Positions 7,931 through 14,488 of a DNA stretch of 19,030 nucleotides are shown here, piece by piece. Each line of letters opens with the position of its first letter. The stretch's first letter is position 1. Location of the stretch: contig JAOUQB010000010.1 of assembly GCA_029879555.1 (NCBI GenBank), forward strand, positions 1 to 19,030, written 5' to 3'. A program made the translations under genes and the position numbers. Under the pieces are notes generated by a model. The model was not told the DNA's origin. It made no database searches and was given only the letters and a program-made list of their open reading frames with translations. Source of the DNA: Nitrospirota bacterium. Its GTDB lineage: Bacteria > Nitrospirota > Nitrospiria > Nitrospirales > UBA8639.

Positions 7931-8521
7931 ATGGGTGAAGCTTCAGACCATGACGATGAGTCGGCCCTCATTGTCAGGTCCCAACAGCAGGATCATCAGG
8001 CGTTTGGCTGTCTAATTGATCGTTATGGCGGAACGGTGCTGAATGTCATTGCCCGAATGATTGGCAACCAGACGGATGCGCAAGATGTGGCACAAGAGGC
8101 ATTTGTGTCGGCGTTCAAGTCCATTGCCAATTTCCGAGCTGACAGCCGGTTTTCCACCTGGCTTCATCGCATAGCGGTGAACAAAGCGAAAGATTATTTG
8201 AGAACGCAGGGACGGCGGCAAGAACGAGAAATTTTCAAGCCAACTGAAGACGATGGGAATGATCCCATCATGAATATTGCCGATGACCGAACCCCAGAAC
8301 ATGGGGCTTCCGACAAACAAACGGCCCACCATATCGAGCAGGCCATTCAACGGTTGTCACCCCTTTATCGGGAAGCGTTTGTGCTGAAGCATGTCGAGGG
8401 GATGGAGTATGAGGAGATGGCCCAGGTCCTCGGGGTCGGGAGGGATGTGTTGAAAATGCGAGTGTATAAGGCCAGAATCAAACTCGCACAAGAGCTTGAG
8501 TGGCTCAAGGAGGATCAATGA
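7931..8521 (+). CDS. ECF (RpoE-like) RNA polymerase sigma factor
   Basis: A 196-residue protein with the two domains of extracytoplasmic-function sigma factors. Region 2 (about 24-92) includes DAQDVAQEAFVSAFKSI, FSTWLHRIAVNKAKDYLR and the typical -10-recognition helix. Region 4 (about 135-190) includes AIQRLSPLYREAFVLKHVEGM and the helix-turn-helix YEEMAQVLGVGRDVLKMRVY. Between them is a short acidic linker. The ATG is preceded by AAAAGGAA at good spacing. The gene ends in ATGA, shared with the next gene, which occupies the normal anti-sigma position. This sigma factor therefore probably drives its own operon (sigma, CBM48 membrane protein, CBM48 lipoprotein, Arg/Gly-rich protein) in response to an envelope signal. 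Subgroup assignment would need a profile search. Confidence 0.95.
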   Translation: MGEASDHDDESALIVRSQQQDHQAFGCLIDRYGGTVLNVIARMIGNQTDAQDVAQEAFVSAFKSIANFRADSRFSTWLHRIAVNKAKDYLRTQGRRQEREIFKPTEDDGNDPIMNIADDRTPEHGASDKQTAHHIEQAIQRLSPLYREAFVLKHVEGMEYEEMAQVLGVGRDVLKMRVYKARIKLAQELEWLKEDQ

Positions 8522-9252
8522 CCTCTTCATTCAATCCAGACATTCCAGATGATCAGGACGACATGGATGAAAGGGATTGGCTCATCCAACGCTTTGTGGA
8601 TCATGATTTGTCACCACTAGAGCGGATAGATTTTCTCAAGGAGATGGATCGGGATCCCATGTTGCGCAAGCAAGTCCTTGCGACTGAGCAGATGCTTCTT
8701 CATTCAGCTCAATTGCCTCGAATGGCGGTCCCACCAGGGTTTAAAGCGGAGATATTGAAACAGCTGGCCCCTTCTCCGGTGAACAAACCATGGTGGAAGC
8801 CCTTCTGGTCTATTCTCTTTGCTCCACGGGTTTTGCAATGGAATCCGGCGATGGCCATGGCCGCCGCGTGTCTTCTTATCGGAATGCTGTGGATCGTCAA
8901 GCAGCCGATGATTCCTAGTGGTTCGGAAATGGGAGCAACAACTTCGGTGATGAAGGCCAGTCTGCCAGAACCAGATGATAAACCGGTGATGGTCAGATTG
9001 GTCATGTTGGAGCCGCAGGCACGATCGGTCGCGGTGGCCGGGGATTTTAATGGGTGGCAGCCACAAGAAACGCCTTTGCAGCGGACTGAAGACGGGGCTT
9101 GGACGGTGACGCTCCAAGTCAAACCGGGGCGCTATCATTATATGTTTGTGATCGATGGGCAAGAATGGATCACCGATCCCTTTGCCGGTGAATATAGTTC
9201 GGATGGGTTTGGAGCGAAAAATGCCGTCTTGGATGTCTCTCATGCTCTCTAA
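8518..9252 (+). CDS. Anti-sigma-like membrane protein with extracytoplasmic CBM48 domain
   Basis: A 244-residue protein starting at the ATG at 8518, four bases before the sigma stop, with AAGGAGG ahead of it. Residues 1-105 are cytoplasmic and contain WLIQRFVDHDLSPLERIDFLKE, resembling the start of anti-sigma factor domains but lacking the Cys/His zinc motif. One transmembrane helix covers about 110-128. The rest (about 157-240) is an AMPK/CBM48-type early-set domain: VMVRLVMLEP, VAVAGDFNGWQP, a Trp at 195, then GRYHYMFVIDGQEWITDP. Known family members bind alpha-glucans through the conserved Trp residues. The position, single membrane helix and coupling argue that it holds the sigma factor inactive and that the outer domain is the sensor. 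What it binds is unknown, and loss of the zinc motif makes the anti-sigma role an inference. Confidence 0.8.
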   Translation: MTSSFNPDIPDDQDDMDERDWLIQRFVDHDLSPLERIDFLKEMDRDPMLRKQVLATEQMLLHSAQLPRMAVPPGFKAEILKQLAPSPVNKPWWKPFWSILFAPRVLQWNPAMAMAAACLLIGMLWIVKQPMIPSGSEMGATTSVMKASLPEPDDKPVMVRLVMLEPQARSVAVAGDFNGWQPQETPLQRTEDGAWTVTLQVKPGRYHYMFVIDGQEWITDPFAGEYSSDGFGAKNAVLDVSHAL

Positions 9253-9302
9253 TTATTTTCGCACTTGCTGGATGGTCTTCCGTTGGCTAATCTTTACGGG
9301 AC

Positions 9303-9689
9303 ATGCTGTTCTCAAAAAGATCTCTGCCTTCAACGTCTTTTCTGGTTGTGATTGGGCTGGTCCATGGCTTTCTGAGTGCCTGTGCCTCCGCTCCAGCAGT
9401 GCCGGTCGTTCCTCAACAAATGGAGGATGGGGTCGAATTTTCCTTGGTACTGCCCAACGTGCAATCTGTTGCGGTGGTGGGAGATTTTAATGATTGGTCT
9501 CACACGGCAGATCTTCTGGGGCGGGAAGATGGAGATCGGTGGTCTGGGGTTGTCCCGTTAGCATCGGGCGAGCATGTGTTTATGTTTGTCGTGAATGGAG
9601 AACAATGGGTCGTTCCTCCCATGGCGGAGGATTATGTTGACGATGGGTTTGGTCAAAAAAATGGTGTGGTGGTGGTGCGGGAAGAGTAA
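9303..9689 (+). CDS. CBM48 (glycogen-binding-like) lipoprotein
   Basis: A 128-residue protein with a lipoprotein signal peptide (lipobox LSAC, Cys27) and, after a Pro/Val linker, one AMPK/CBM48-type domain (about 42-125): VEFSLVLPNVQSVAVVGDFNDW, a central Trp80, HVFMFVVNGEQWVVPP and the closing DDGFGQKNGVV. This is clearly a paralogue of the C-terminal domain of the gene just upstream (DDGFGQKNGVV versus SDGFGAKNAVL), so a local duplication is likely. The ATG at 9303 is the only ATG after an in-frame stop; the ribosome site (ACGGGAC) is poor. It sits 50 bases downstream of the anti-sigma-like gene in the same direction and is probably in the sigma operon. It might compete for, or present, the ligand sensed by the membrane protein. 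Confidence 0.85.
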   Translation: MLFSKRSLPSTSFLVVIGLVHGFLSACASAPAVPVVPQQMEDGVEFSLVLPNVQSVAVVGDFNDWSHTADLLGREDGDRWSGVVPLASGEHVFMFVVNGEQWVVPPMAEDYVDDGFGQKNGVVVVREE

Positions 9690-9723
9690 TGGGAATGGAT
9701 TCCTAGGACTCTCTAAAGAAGAA

Positions 9724-10683
9724 ATGATGCCTCTCATGCAAAAATTGAACGTTTGGTTGATGGGCCTGGTCATGGTCGTGGTTCCACAGGTGAGCCATGC
9801 CGCATCCTTGCCTGCCAAGGATGTTCAGGACATCAATCAATTGGGACAGGCCAGAGGCCATACGCCGGAATCGATTAACCGGCTGTTGGAGCATGCGCAA
9901 CAGGCTATCGATCAAGGCCTTCCCGAACGGCCTATCATGAATAAGATAAAAGAAGGCTTAGCCAAAGGTGCCTCCCCTGAACGCATTCAACCGGTTGTTC
10001 GGGATATGGTGGGGAACCTTCGTGATGCTCGCGAGGTGTTACGAGATGCCACTTCAGGCGGTTCAGGGCAGGAAGGGGGTGGTAACTCTCGAGCGACCGA
10101 AGTCATGGCTGAAGCCTTGGGTCGAGGCGTAACCGTTGATGAGGTGCGATTCCTCGGGCGTTCTGGCGGGAAAAATCGAGTGAATCAGGAAGACCTGGCC
10201 TTTGGCGCCAAAGGGTTGGCATTGACGAAGGAAGGGGGCGTGTCCGGGGCCGATGCCATTCCGGTTGTTGGGGAAGCGCTGCGGCAAGGCTTTCGATCGA
10301 ATGAATTGCTGGATCTCGGACGGGAAATCAAAAAACGAGGCAATGAATTTCGAGCGGACCGCAATCGTATTCAGGATATTAAAAAAGCGGTTGAACGAGG
10401 GGAGCGCCCCGACAAGATTTTTGACCGTGATCGTCAATCGGCTTCGGGACGGGGTGGAGGTGGTAAAGAGTCTCGCAAAGAAGATCGTAATTCTTCCAAA
10501 AATGTCGATCGTGAACGAAGTGGTGGAAGAGATAATGGATCCGGCGGAGATCGGGATCGGATCGAATCGCGAGACCGAATTGATCGTGGGAGGGAATCGG
10601 GAGGGAATTCCGATGTTCAACGGGATCGGGGAGACCGAGGAGGAAATTCAAGTGGTCGTGGTCGAGGTGGACGCGATGATTGA
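9724..10683 (+). CDS. Secreted helical protein with Arg/Gly/Asp-rich C-terminal tail
   Basis: A 319-residue protein. I chose the ATG at 9724 (ATG ATG, preceded by AAAGAAGAA); the frame is open further upstream but overlaps the previous gene. A signal peptide ends near VSHA. Residues about 27-230 are helical with imperfect repeats of a unit like EGLAKGASPERI, EALGRGVTVDEV and EALRQGFRSNELL, spaced over the domain. From about 240 to the end the protein is low complexity, nearly all Arg, Gly, Asp, Ser and Asn, with runs of RDR and GG. It follows the CBM48 lipoprotein by 34 bases and is likely in the ECF sigma operon. It ends three bases before the stop of the convergent barrel gene. The helical repeat occurs in secreted proteins of several environmental bacteria, but its function is unknown to me. 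The tail could bind nucleic acid, anionic polymers or the cell surface. Confidence 0.75.
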   Translation: MMPLMQKLNVWLMGLVMVVVPQVSHAASLPAKDVQDINQLGQARGHTPESINRLLEHAQQAIDQGLPERPIMNKIKEGLAKGASPERIQPVVRDMVGNLRDAREVLRDATSGGSGQEGGGNSRATEVMAEALGRGVTVDEVRFLGRSGGKNRVNQEDLAFGAKGLALTKEGGVSGADAIPVVGEALRQGFRSNELLDLGREIKKRGNEFRADRNRIQDIKKAVERGERPDKIFDRDRQSASGRGGGGKESRKEDRNSSKNVDRERSGGRDNGSGGDRDRIESRDRIDRGRESGGNSDVQRDRGDRGGNSSGRGRGGRDD

Positions 10684-10686
10684 TAG

Positions 10687-11700
10687 TTAAAACCTGAGCC
10701 GAATTCCCCCGGAAAATCCAAAATCTGCCGCACTGTCTGAAAGACCCACAAACCCTCCAACATTCACGCGAATCGCGTTGGTGATTCGATAATTCAGATC
10801 GCTATAGATGTCCCTGGCATTCGGTATGCCTTTTACCACGGCGCGATATTCCTCATAAAATACGCTGGCACGTAGATCATCGGTGAGGTAATACCCAAGA
10901 CCCACATCGTAATTCCATTGGTTGCGAAAGTTTCTCCCCTTAGGATCGCCTAAAAAGGTGTAGCCTCCATCAATGTACAAAATCAGATCTCTGGTAAGAG
11001 ACTTTGCGAGCTCACTACCAAATCCATAATCAAATTTTCCGGTGCCCAATCCTTTATTTTCACTGGCCGTAGGGAATTTCACTCGTCCCGTGAGATTGAC
11101 TGACGGGGTCCAATCTCGTTCATCCAGCAGATAATAGCGAGCAGCCAACGTCACATCGCCTAGGCCGCTCTCGGTTTGTTTGTTGCGTTGGGTAGTAGAA
11201 ATCGTAGATCCTCCTCCGCCGGACCCGCTTCCACTTGAGCCACTTCCGGAACTTCCACTCCCGCTCGATCCCGACCCGCTTCCGCTTGAACCACTTCCAG
11301 AGCTTCCACTCCCGTTTGATCCTGAGCCACTTCCGCCAGATCCGCTGCCTGAACTGTCGCTTCCACTTCCACTATTGCTTCCGCCGCCTCCGCTTCGATC
11401 ACCACCAAGAAGCGTCACGGAACCATCACTGGTAATGCTGACAAAGGGGACAGTGACTGATAGGTCACCAATACTAAAGAGGCGTTTCACGGCAAAGGGG
11501 AGGTAGAACACGGAGCTCGTGGTGCTGCCACCATAATCTCCTTGGCTATAGGACGGATTGGCTGAGATTTGCCAGTTCGGCGTGGATTCTTCCGCAAACA
11601 CCGTCGGGCAGTGCGAGAAAATGATTAACGTCAATAAAGCCCGCTGCCAAATTCCTGCTCGATATCTTTGGGAAACGGAATGATGATTGTTCAAGATCAT
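10687..11700 (-). CDS. Outer-membrane beta-barrel protein with Gly/Ser loop insert
   Basis: A 337-residue protein with a signal peptide (likely cleavage after TVFA, about residue 36) and a barrel of alternating strands ending in Phe (IRLRF), as in outer-membrane proteins. Strand-like segments such as GDVTLAARYYLLD, VNLTGRVKFPTAS, FDYGFGSELAKSL and DVGLGYYLTDDLRASVFYEEY resemble the transporter/MetA-pathway phenol-degradation-type barrels. Residues about 102-165 are almost only Gly and Ser; they fall between strands and must form a large flexible loop, probably outside the cell. The ATG at 11700 has GGAG nine bases upstream; the frame is open to a TTG at 11715 that would overlap this site. It converges with the Arg/Gly-rich gene, leaving three bases between stops. 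Function unknown. Confidence 0.8.
   Translation of the reverse strand: MILNNHHSVSQRYRAGIWQRALLTLIIFSHCPTVFAEESTPNWQISANPSYSQGDYGGSTTSSVFYLPFAVKRLFSIGDLSVTVPFVSITSDGSVTLLGGDRSGGGGSNSGSGSDSSGSGSGGSGSGSNGSGSSGSGSSGSGSGSSGSGSSGSGSSGSGSGGGGSTISTTQRNKQTESGLGDVTLAARYYLLDERDWTPSVNLTGRVKFPTASENKGLGTGKFDYGFGSELAKSLTRDLILYIDGGYTFLGDPKGRNFRNQWNYDVGLGYYLTDDLRASVFYEEYRAVVKGIPNARDIYSDLNYRITNAIRVNVGGFVGLSDSAADFGFSGGIRLRF
11222..11323 (-). repeat. 51-base tandem repeat coding for Gly/Ser loop
   Basis: Two adjacent copies of a 51-base unit (11222-11272 and 11273-11323), each starting GACCCGCTTCC, differ at roughly eight positions, mostly synonymous. Shorter related pieces continue to about 11390. A 17-codon period keeps the reading frame, so changes in copy number would only alter loop length. 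Confidence 0.7.
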
Positions 11701-12008
11701 GTAACGAATCTCCAAATGACTACGTTGCGGTTTGTACCACCTAGTTTAAAAGTTGGGCCGCAAAAAGAAATTGAAGCTTATAAGTTCTGGAATGAATCGT
11801 ACTCTGGTAGGATCGGAGATATTCGATTTATTCATATTGGGGTGAGTTGAAGTGGTTGAGTAGGAATGGTGAGCCAATCGTTTTTGTTCGGTTCAAACAC
11901 ATGAAAGGGGGATGAGTAATGTGCCCTGTTGGTAGGGGCAACAGTTATTCTCTGGATAAAGAGAACATGGCACCTCGATTCGGGATGTTGTGGGTGAGGG
12001 AGGAGTGC
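11701..12008. other. Intergenic region without a recognisable gene
   Basis: No reading frame here looks coding on either strand. It should contain the promoter of the barrel gene (minus) and the 3' end of the minus-strand iron/flavin operon. Two small hairpins are present: TGCCC/GGGCA around 11923-11941 and TTCTCT/AGAGAA around 11948-11965. Neither has a T-run typical of an intrinsic terminator. Confidence 0.45.
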
Positions 12009-12176
12009 CTAGTTGTTGGGTTCCGACATCATAAAGACGGCCTTTTCTCCTAATATTTTTGGCATGGACATGGCGAACATCATGAGGAATCCGATAGCCA
12101 TCAGAAGATTTTCAGTCAATTTGGTGAAAGCAAATATGGATGGTCTAGAGGAAATAGGACAGGGAACGATCAGCAT
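12009..12176 (-). pseudogene. C-terminal remnant of a second copy of the four-helix membrane protein
   Basis: A 55-codon frame begins with an ATG directly after the stop of the small lipoprotein gene and ends at TAG (12011-12009). Its translation aligns with the last 45 or so residues of the protein at 12557-13069: ENLLMAIGFLMMFAMSMP against GDALMVIGFLIMFIVPMY, and EKAVFMMSEPNN against QKAAFMMPESDD. The DNA is alignable too (12015-12135 with 12568-12690). The first three helices and all candidate haem histidines are missing, so this is best read as the tail of a degraded duplicate whose front was lost or replaced by the lipoprotein gene. Translation of the fragment is possible, since its ATG follows a stop codon, but it has no good ribosome site. 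Confidence 0.7.
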
Positions 12177-12494
12177 TTATGGCTTTTCAGCTAAAAACCA
12201 CCCGTGGTTGTTTAAGCATTGCGCTAAAGCTTCATCCGTGATTCCCCTACTGAGGGGGTTGAGAGATGTCTCAGAATATTGCACGTCATTGATGAGGAGT
12301 TCGCGACATGTGCGCAAGTCCTGTTCGAATTCCCCCTCGACGGCGTCTGGTTTTGCCCAATACAAATTTGGGGTACAGGAAGAAAGACAGAAAAATACGA
12401 GGCTGATGCCTATCCAAGTCCCGGAGCCATTGTGGAAAATTCTTGGCCAGGTCGATGCATGATGTGGTCGAGATGCTTGCTCTTCTTCTCTCAT
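12177..12494 (-). CDS. Small lipoprotein with conserved Cys pair, unknown function
   Basis: A 105-residue protein with an unusually long N-region (about 28 residues), a hydrophobic core and the lipobox LSSC (Cys40). The mature 65 residues follow a pattern common in small hypothetical lipoproteins of many bacteria: YWAKPDAVEGEFEQDLRTC, then a central region, then AQCLNNHGWFL. The two Cys residues (63 and 93) could form a disulfide. The ATG at 12494 is the only usable start but has no strong ribosome site. It lies 62 bases after the four-helix membrane protein on the same strand and is probably the last intact gene of the Fur-box operon. It may be a peripheral accessory of that system. Confidence 0.7.
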   Translation of the reverse strand: MREEEQASRPHHASTWPRIFHNGSGTWIGISLVFFCLSSCTPNLYWAKPDAVEGEFEQDLRTCRELLINDVQYSETSLNPLSRGITDEALAQCLNNHGWFLAEKP

Positions 12495-12556
12495 GAAGGT
12501 TTTACCGTCGTAGGCGATTGAGTGAGAAATTTCTTCGTCGGGCCACGAGACCGAAA

Positions 12557-13069
12557 TCAGTCATCTGACTCCGGCATCATGAACGCGGCTTTTTGCCACC
12601 ACATTTCATACATGGGCACGATGAACATAATGAGAAATCCAATGACCATCAACGCATCACCCGTCAACATGGTGAGAACAAACACGGGTGACACATAGGT
12701 AATGAGCCAGGGAGAGAGTAAATCGAGCGTGACCCCCAAAAACGAAATCCATGTGGTGAGCACCTTCAGGAAGGGGCTGATCATCGTTAAATAGAGGACA
12801 TGGACCAGAATCATAAAGACGACCGGCATGGTAAACAGATGGAAATGTGTGGTTTCGGATAAATGCCCAAACGACATCGGTTCCCCGAAGTTCGCGTCGG
12901 ATCCCCGATAATGGGCGGCCAGGCCTTTGGGTGTCAGTTGAGTCATATCGTGAGCCCACACGAAAGTGAACACGAACCCTGCGAGCATGAGCAGGAGAAA
13001 CCAGGTATAGACTAAGCGGATATGGCGGTCGGTATCGCGGAGACGAAAGCGGGCATTAAAATTTCGCAT
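12557..13069 (-). CDS. Four-helix membrane protein, candidate haem-binding partner of the FMN protein
   Basis: A 170-residue integral membrane protein with helices at about 19-39, 78-98, 104-124 and 136-156. The Arg-rich start (RFRLRDTDRHIRL) suggests a cytoplasmic N-terminus. His16 lies just before helix 1, His40 just after it, His77 at the outer end of helix 2 and His90 thirteen residues further in the same helix. This places His40/His77 near the outer face and His16/His90 near the inner face, a layout that could hold two b-type haems. I do not recognise a named family. It begins 17 bases after the FMN-binding gene and is surely cotranscribed. With an ApbE-modified flavoprotein as neighbour, a role in passing electrons from the quinone pool across the membrane is the simplest proposal; haem binding is inference. 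Confidence 0.8.
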   Translation of the reverse strand: MRNFNARFRLRDTDRHIRLVYTWFLLLMLAGFVFTFVWAHDMTQLTPKGLAAHYRGSDANFGEPMSFGHLSETTHFHLFTMPVVFMILVHVLYLTMISPFLKVLTTWISFLGVTLDLLSPWLITYVSPVFVLTMLTGDALMVIGFLIMFIVPMYEMWWQKAAFMMPESDD

Positions 13070-13086
13070 TCCATTGTTGCAGGAGG

Positions 13087-13776
13087 TTAGAACCCCAGCA
13101 GGGACTCCAAAAAGGCTTTGTCCGTCCGACTGGCCGTATTGATGGGAGCACTTTTGCTCTGGGATTTTAAGTAGAGTTCATCGGCCAGCACGAGGGCTCG
13201 TTTCACGCCCGCGCTCATGGATCGCACCGACATGGTGGCGCCGGAAATATTGATCACGTCCCGATTGATCCGAATGGGATCAGACACCGTTTTCCCTTGG
13301 AATTGGTAATTAAAACGTTTTTTGCGGACTTCGCTGCCCCGTGATTCTCGATAGACCAGAATTTCTACATTGGTGACTTCCCCATCGGGGTCAACGCCAA
13401 CCATATAGGTCATTGGCTTATGCTTCCCGATCGTATTTTGAACAAAGGCCCATCCATCGACTGTTCCTTTCGTTTCTCCAATGAAGCAATCAAAGGTTGT
13501 CTCGGGGAAATGCCATCCAATGCGTTCTTCGATCAATCGTTTTTGGTCTTCGGAAATGGTGATGATTTCGGAACGGATCGAATCTGACGAGGGAAACATC
13601 AATTTTGCGGCGTCTTCCTGAGTCAGGTAGACATCCTCCTGACCCATTTCCTGGGGCGTCAGATATCGGTTCAAGTCCTTATCCCAGATTTGCTGATCCT
13701 GGGCCTGGACTCCAGCGATTAGGATAAGAGAAAGGAGCGTGTTGAGAAGCAGGATCGTCAGGATTCGATGAAACAT
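13087..13776 (-). CDS. FMN-binding-domain protein, predicted covalently flavinylated by ApbE
   Basis: A 229-residue protein with a signal peptide (cleavage after GVQA, about residue 25) and an FMN_bind domain (about 95-205). The domain has the flavinylation motif ISGATMSVRS, with Thr181 as the expected attachment site of FMN through a phosphoester made by ApbE, as known for NqrC, RnfG and related proteins. No membrane anchor is seen besides the signal peptide, so it is a soluble or loosely held periplasmic electron carrier. The ATG at 13776 has GAGG upstream and overlaps the preceding lipoprotein gene by 19 bases. The ApbE gene is in the same window at 16464. No Rnf or Nqr subunits are nearby, so this is one of the stand-alone extracytoplasmic flavin systems. 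The upstream Fur boxes suggest induction by iron limitation. Confidence 0.92.
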   Translation of the reverse strand: MFHRILTILLLNTLLSLILIAGVQAQDQQIWDKDLNRYLTPQEMGQEDVYLTQEDAAKLMFPSSDSIRSEIITISEDQKRLIEERIGWHFPETTFDCFIGETKGTVDGWAFVQNTIGKHKPMTYMVGVDPDGEVTNVEILVYRESRGSEVRKKRFNYQFQGKTVSDPIRINRDVINISGATMSVRSMSAGVKRALVLADELYLKSQSKSAPINTASRTDKAFLESLLGF

Positions 13777-14249
13777 CCTTCAGCCTCAAGTTTCTTGGTT
13801 AAGCTGTTTAAAATATGATCCACCTTTTGTTGTGACGGCTGGACCGGATACCAATCATAGATCCGAGACCCACCCCGAAATCCCCAATGTTGCCGCCGTT
13901 CAGCAATTTGCAGTCGCACGGTATTGGATTCGAGGGGTTTCAAGTTTAAGGTCAGTTGGGATCGTTCTTTATCGCCCATGCCTTCTCGCCCGAGCAGGCC
14001 ATACCCTGGGCCCTGTACATATTCCACGCGCCATCCTGTTTCGATCACGCCGTTGGCTTTATCTTTCACCGTCACGGGATAGGCTTTCAGCGATTCAAGG
14101 GAGGAATTCCACACGGAGTCCATGGGACAGGCCATGTATCGGTCGACCATTAAGTCTTGGCCTGCAAGGGACCCACAGCCCAAGAACATGGCTGTGCATA
14201 TGAGGAGAAAAGTTCCGCGAAGCAGAGAGGTCAAGAATAAAGCCAACAT
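13758..14249 (-). CDS. Lipoprotein with BamC-like fold features, first gene of the flavin operon
   Basis: A 163-residue protein. I chose the ATG at 14249; the frame is open to a TTG at 14285, but that would put the start within a Fur box. The N-terminus is hydrophobic and ends in FLGC (Cys25), a slightly atypical lipobox. The mature part has MACPMDSVWNSSLESLKAYP, then ANGVIETGWRVEY and a later RLQIAERRQHW, a pattern like the helix-grip domains of BamC-type lipoproteins (a helix after a short strand, then GxIxTxW). The relationship is weak and by eye only. Two Fur-like boxes lie 37-80 bases upstream, and the gene overlaps the FMN-binding gene by 19 bases. It may anchor or organise the flavoprotein at a membrane. 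Confidence 0.7.
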   Translation of the reverse strand: MLALFLTSLLRGTFLLICTAMFLGCGSLAGQDLMVDRYMACPMDSVWNSSLESLKAYPVTVKDKANGVIETGWRVEYVQGPGYGLLGREGMGDKERSQLTLNLKPLESNTVRLQIAERRQHWGFRGGSRIYDWYPVQPSQQKVDHILNSLTKKLEAEGCFIES

Positions 14250-14285
14250 GAAGAACTCTAATGAATTGAAAAATAAAGAAACCAA

Positions 14286-14300
14286 TGAGAACGAATATCA
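14286..14300 (-). promoter_or_regulatory. Fur-box-like operator, proximal
   Basis: TGAGAACGAATATCA matches the 7-1-7 Fur consensus (TGATAAT-N-ATTATCA) at 11 of 14 positions. It begins 37 bases upstream of the chosen ATG of the lipoprotein-FMN operon. Confidence 0.5.
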
Positions 14301-14313
14301 ATATATCTGAATT

Positions 14314-14328
14314 TGATTCTCATTATTA
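14314..14328 (-). promoter_or_regulatory. Fur-box-like operator, distal
   Basis: TGATTCTCATTATTA matches the 7-1-7 Fur consensus at 11 of 14 positions, 28 bases from the proximal site. The paired sites in an A/T-rich stretch ahead of the operon make iron-responsive repression likely. Confidence 0.6.
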
Positions 14329-14437
14329 AAAATGAAAAAGCGATTCTATCACCGAGATTTGAAGTCGGTCAACTTGGCTCCTAATGCCGAAATTGCCTAA
14401 TGTTTTCAAAGTGTTCATCTTTCATTCCATTGCTTTA

Positions 14438-14474
14438 AACAGGGGAGAACAACTTGCCGCTTTCTCCCCCTGTT
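14438..14474 (-). terminator. Rho-independent terminator after the second porin
   Basis: AACAGGGGAGAA (14438-14449) pairs with TTCTCCCCCTGTT (14462-14474) apart from one bulged C, with a 12-base loop. It lies just after the stop of the porin at 14489. The minus-strand transcript is followed by TTTAAAG; the plus-strand side has CTTTTG. It separates the porin transcript from the Fur-box operon downstream. Confidence 0.75.
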
Positions 14475-14488
14475 CTTTTGCCCAATTT

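Noticed and set aside
7720..7938. Short plus-strand frame overlapping the sigma start, possible leader peptide
   Set aside because: No ribosome site at either candidate ATG, no sensible signal peptide or motif; the overlap with the sigma start is likely chance.
9595..9723. Longer N-terminus of the Arg/Gly-rich secreted protein
   Set aside because: It overlaps the CBM48 lipoprotein gene by 95 bases and would hide the clear signal peptide.
11180..11506. Plus-strand Pro/Leu-rich frame opposite the Gly/Ser loop
   Set aside because: It is the mirror of the Gly/Ser repeat and has no ribosome site; the minus-strand barrel explains the sequence.
12013..12462. Plus-strand 149-codon frame
   Set aside because: It runs opposite the small lipoprotein and the four-helix remnant, both of which have homology or lipobox support.
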